Source of the DNA: Actinomycetota bacterium
GTDB taxonomy: Bacteria > Actinomycetota > Nitriliruptoria > Nitriliruptorales > Nitriliruptoraceae
Direction of reading: 5' to 3'
Assembly (NCBI GenBank): GCA_019347575.1
Contig: JAHWKY010000036.1
Coordinates: forward strand, 1 to 42,695
Length of the DNA stretch: 42,695 nucleotides
The notes under the pieces are model-generated. The model saw only the letters and a list, made by a program, of their open reading frames with translations, searched no databases and was not told where the DNA came from. The position numbers and the translations under genes were made by a program. Shown here in pieces: positions 42,455-42,695 of this stretch. The number at the start of each line of letters is the position of its first letter. Position 1 is the first letter of the stretch.

Positions 42455-42695
42455 TCAGGTCCGGGCGGATGCCGGTCGCCTGCGTCGTGGCGATGGGGTC
42501 TCCGCGATCGGCAGGGTGAACCGGAAGGTGGTGCCCCCGCCGAGGGTGCTGTCGTAGGTGATCTCGCCGCCGTGTGCCTCGACCAGCCGGCGCGTCAACG
42601 CCAGCCCGAGGCCGGTCGATGCCTGCCCGGTCCGCGGGGCGGTGCGCTGGACGCGGAAGAAGGGCTCGAACAGCTGGTCGCCCACACCGTCGGGG
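42455..42695 (-). CDS. Histidine kinase C-terminal end (partial at window edge)
   Basis: The visible 80 codons are the last part of an HATPase domain: [20 protein letters not shown] (F box), [18 protein letters not shown] (G2 box) and [11 protein letters not shown], ending with a basic tail ([11 protein letters not shown]). The rest of the kinase lies beyond the right edge. Its partner and signal cannot be seen. Confidence 0.85.
   Translation of the reverse strand, partial: PDGVGDQLFEPFFRVQRTAPRTGQASTGLGLALTRRLVEAHGGEITYDSTLGGGTTFRFTLPIAETPSPRRRRPASART

Overview
The window is very GC-rich, dense, and uses GTG start codons freely, with several GTGA stop/start overlaps. CrgA, a class E sortase, LAxTG-type sorting signals, cell-wall-binding (CWB2, PF04122-type) repeats and CHRD domains place it in a deep-branching actinobacterium. 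Nitriliruptoria/Egibacter-like bacteria fit best, but that placement is inference. The neighbourhood pabA ... sortase - crgA resembles the origin-proximal region of other actinobacteria.

Layout. 1-1.7 kb: a TetR-type regulator that stays open to the left edge, divergent from a cupin gene across a palindromic operator. 1.7-7.2 kb: three exported copper/redox proteins carrying CWB2 repeats, namely cupredoxin-CWB2, a Tat-exported multicopper oxidase-CWB2x3, and cupredoxin-CWB2-CHRDx2. 7.5-15.5 kb: tadA, a LysM protein, a membrane protein, an acyl-CoA synthetase, a baeRF-type release-factor relative with a small CxxC protein, and an M50 protease translationally coupled to a PDZ-Lon-like protease. 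15.5-21.2 kb: a coupled trio (degenerate adenylation protein, PabA-type amidotransferase, methyltransferase), a polyprenyl diphosphate synthase, the sortase, crgA, a cluster of DnaA-box-like sequences and an FmdB-type zinc ribbon. 21.3-26.5 kb: thiolase, a 40-residue membrane peptide, a hotdog thioesterase, a TPP-riboswitch-controlled SSS transporter and two further membrane proteins.

26.5-31.7 kb: an orphan receiver and a methyltransferase, then tRNA-Ala(UGC). About 3.6 kb downstream is a degenerate copy of the 3' half of a tRNA sharing 27 identical bases with tRNA-Ala. Between the two lie a TetR regulator, its probable operators and two coupled beta-propeller surface proteins ending in sortase signals (LAATG and LPSTG). 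The second protein has lost its natural end and reads on through the tRNA copy. 31.5-37.6 kb: a SANT-like DNA-binding protein, a secreted protein, a PAS histidine kinase, a two-domain fatty acyl-CoA reductase-type protein and an epimerase.

37.6-40.5 kb is a scarred accessory zone: a 3' remnant of tRNA-Ile, a secreted protein, two broken genes, a complete RHH/ParE toxin-antitoxin pair with its operator and an IS630-type transposase fragment. The window ends with a secreted LVIVD-repeat protein and the C-terminus of a histidine kinase.

The most notable systems are the wall-attached copper-oxidase cluster, the tRNA-bounded island of sortase-anchored propellers (with a matching sortase elsewhere in the window), and the coupled trio headed by an adenylation protein without its ATP-binding loop. 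All gene functions are read from motifs and domain resemblance, without database searches.
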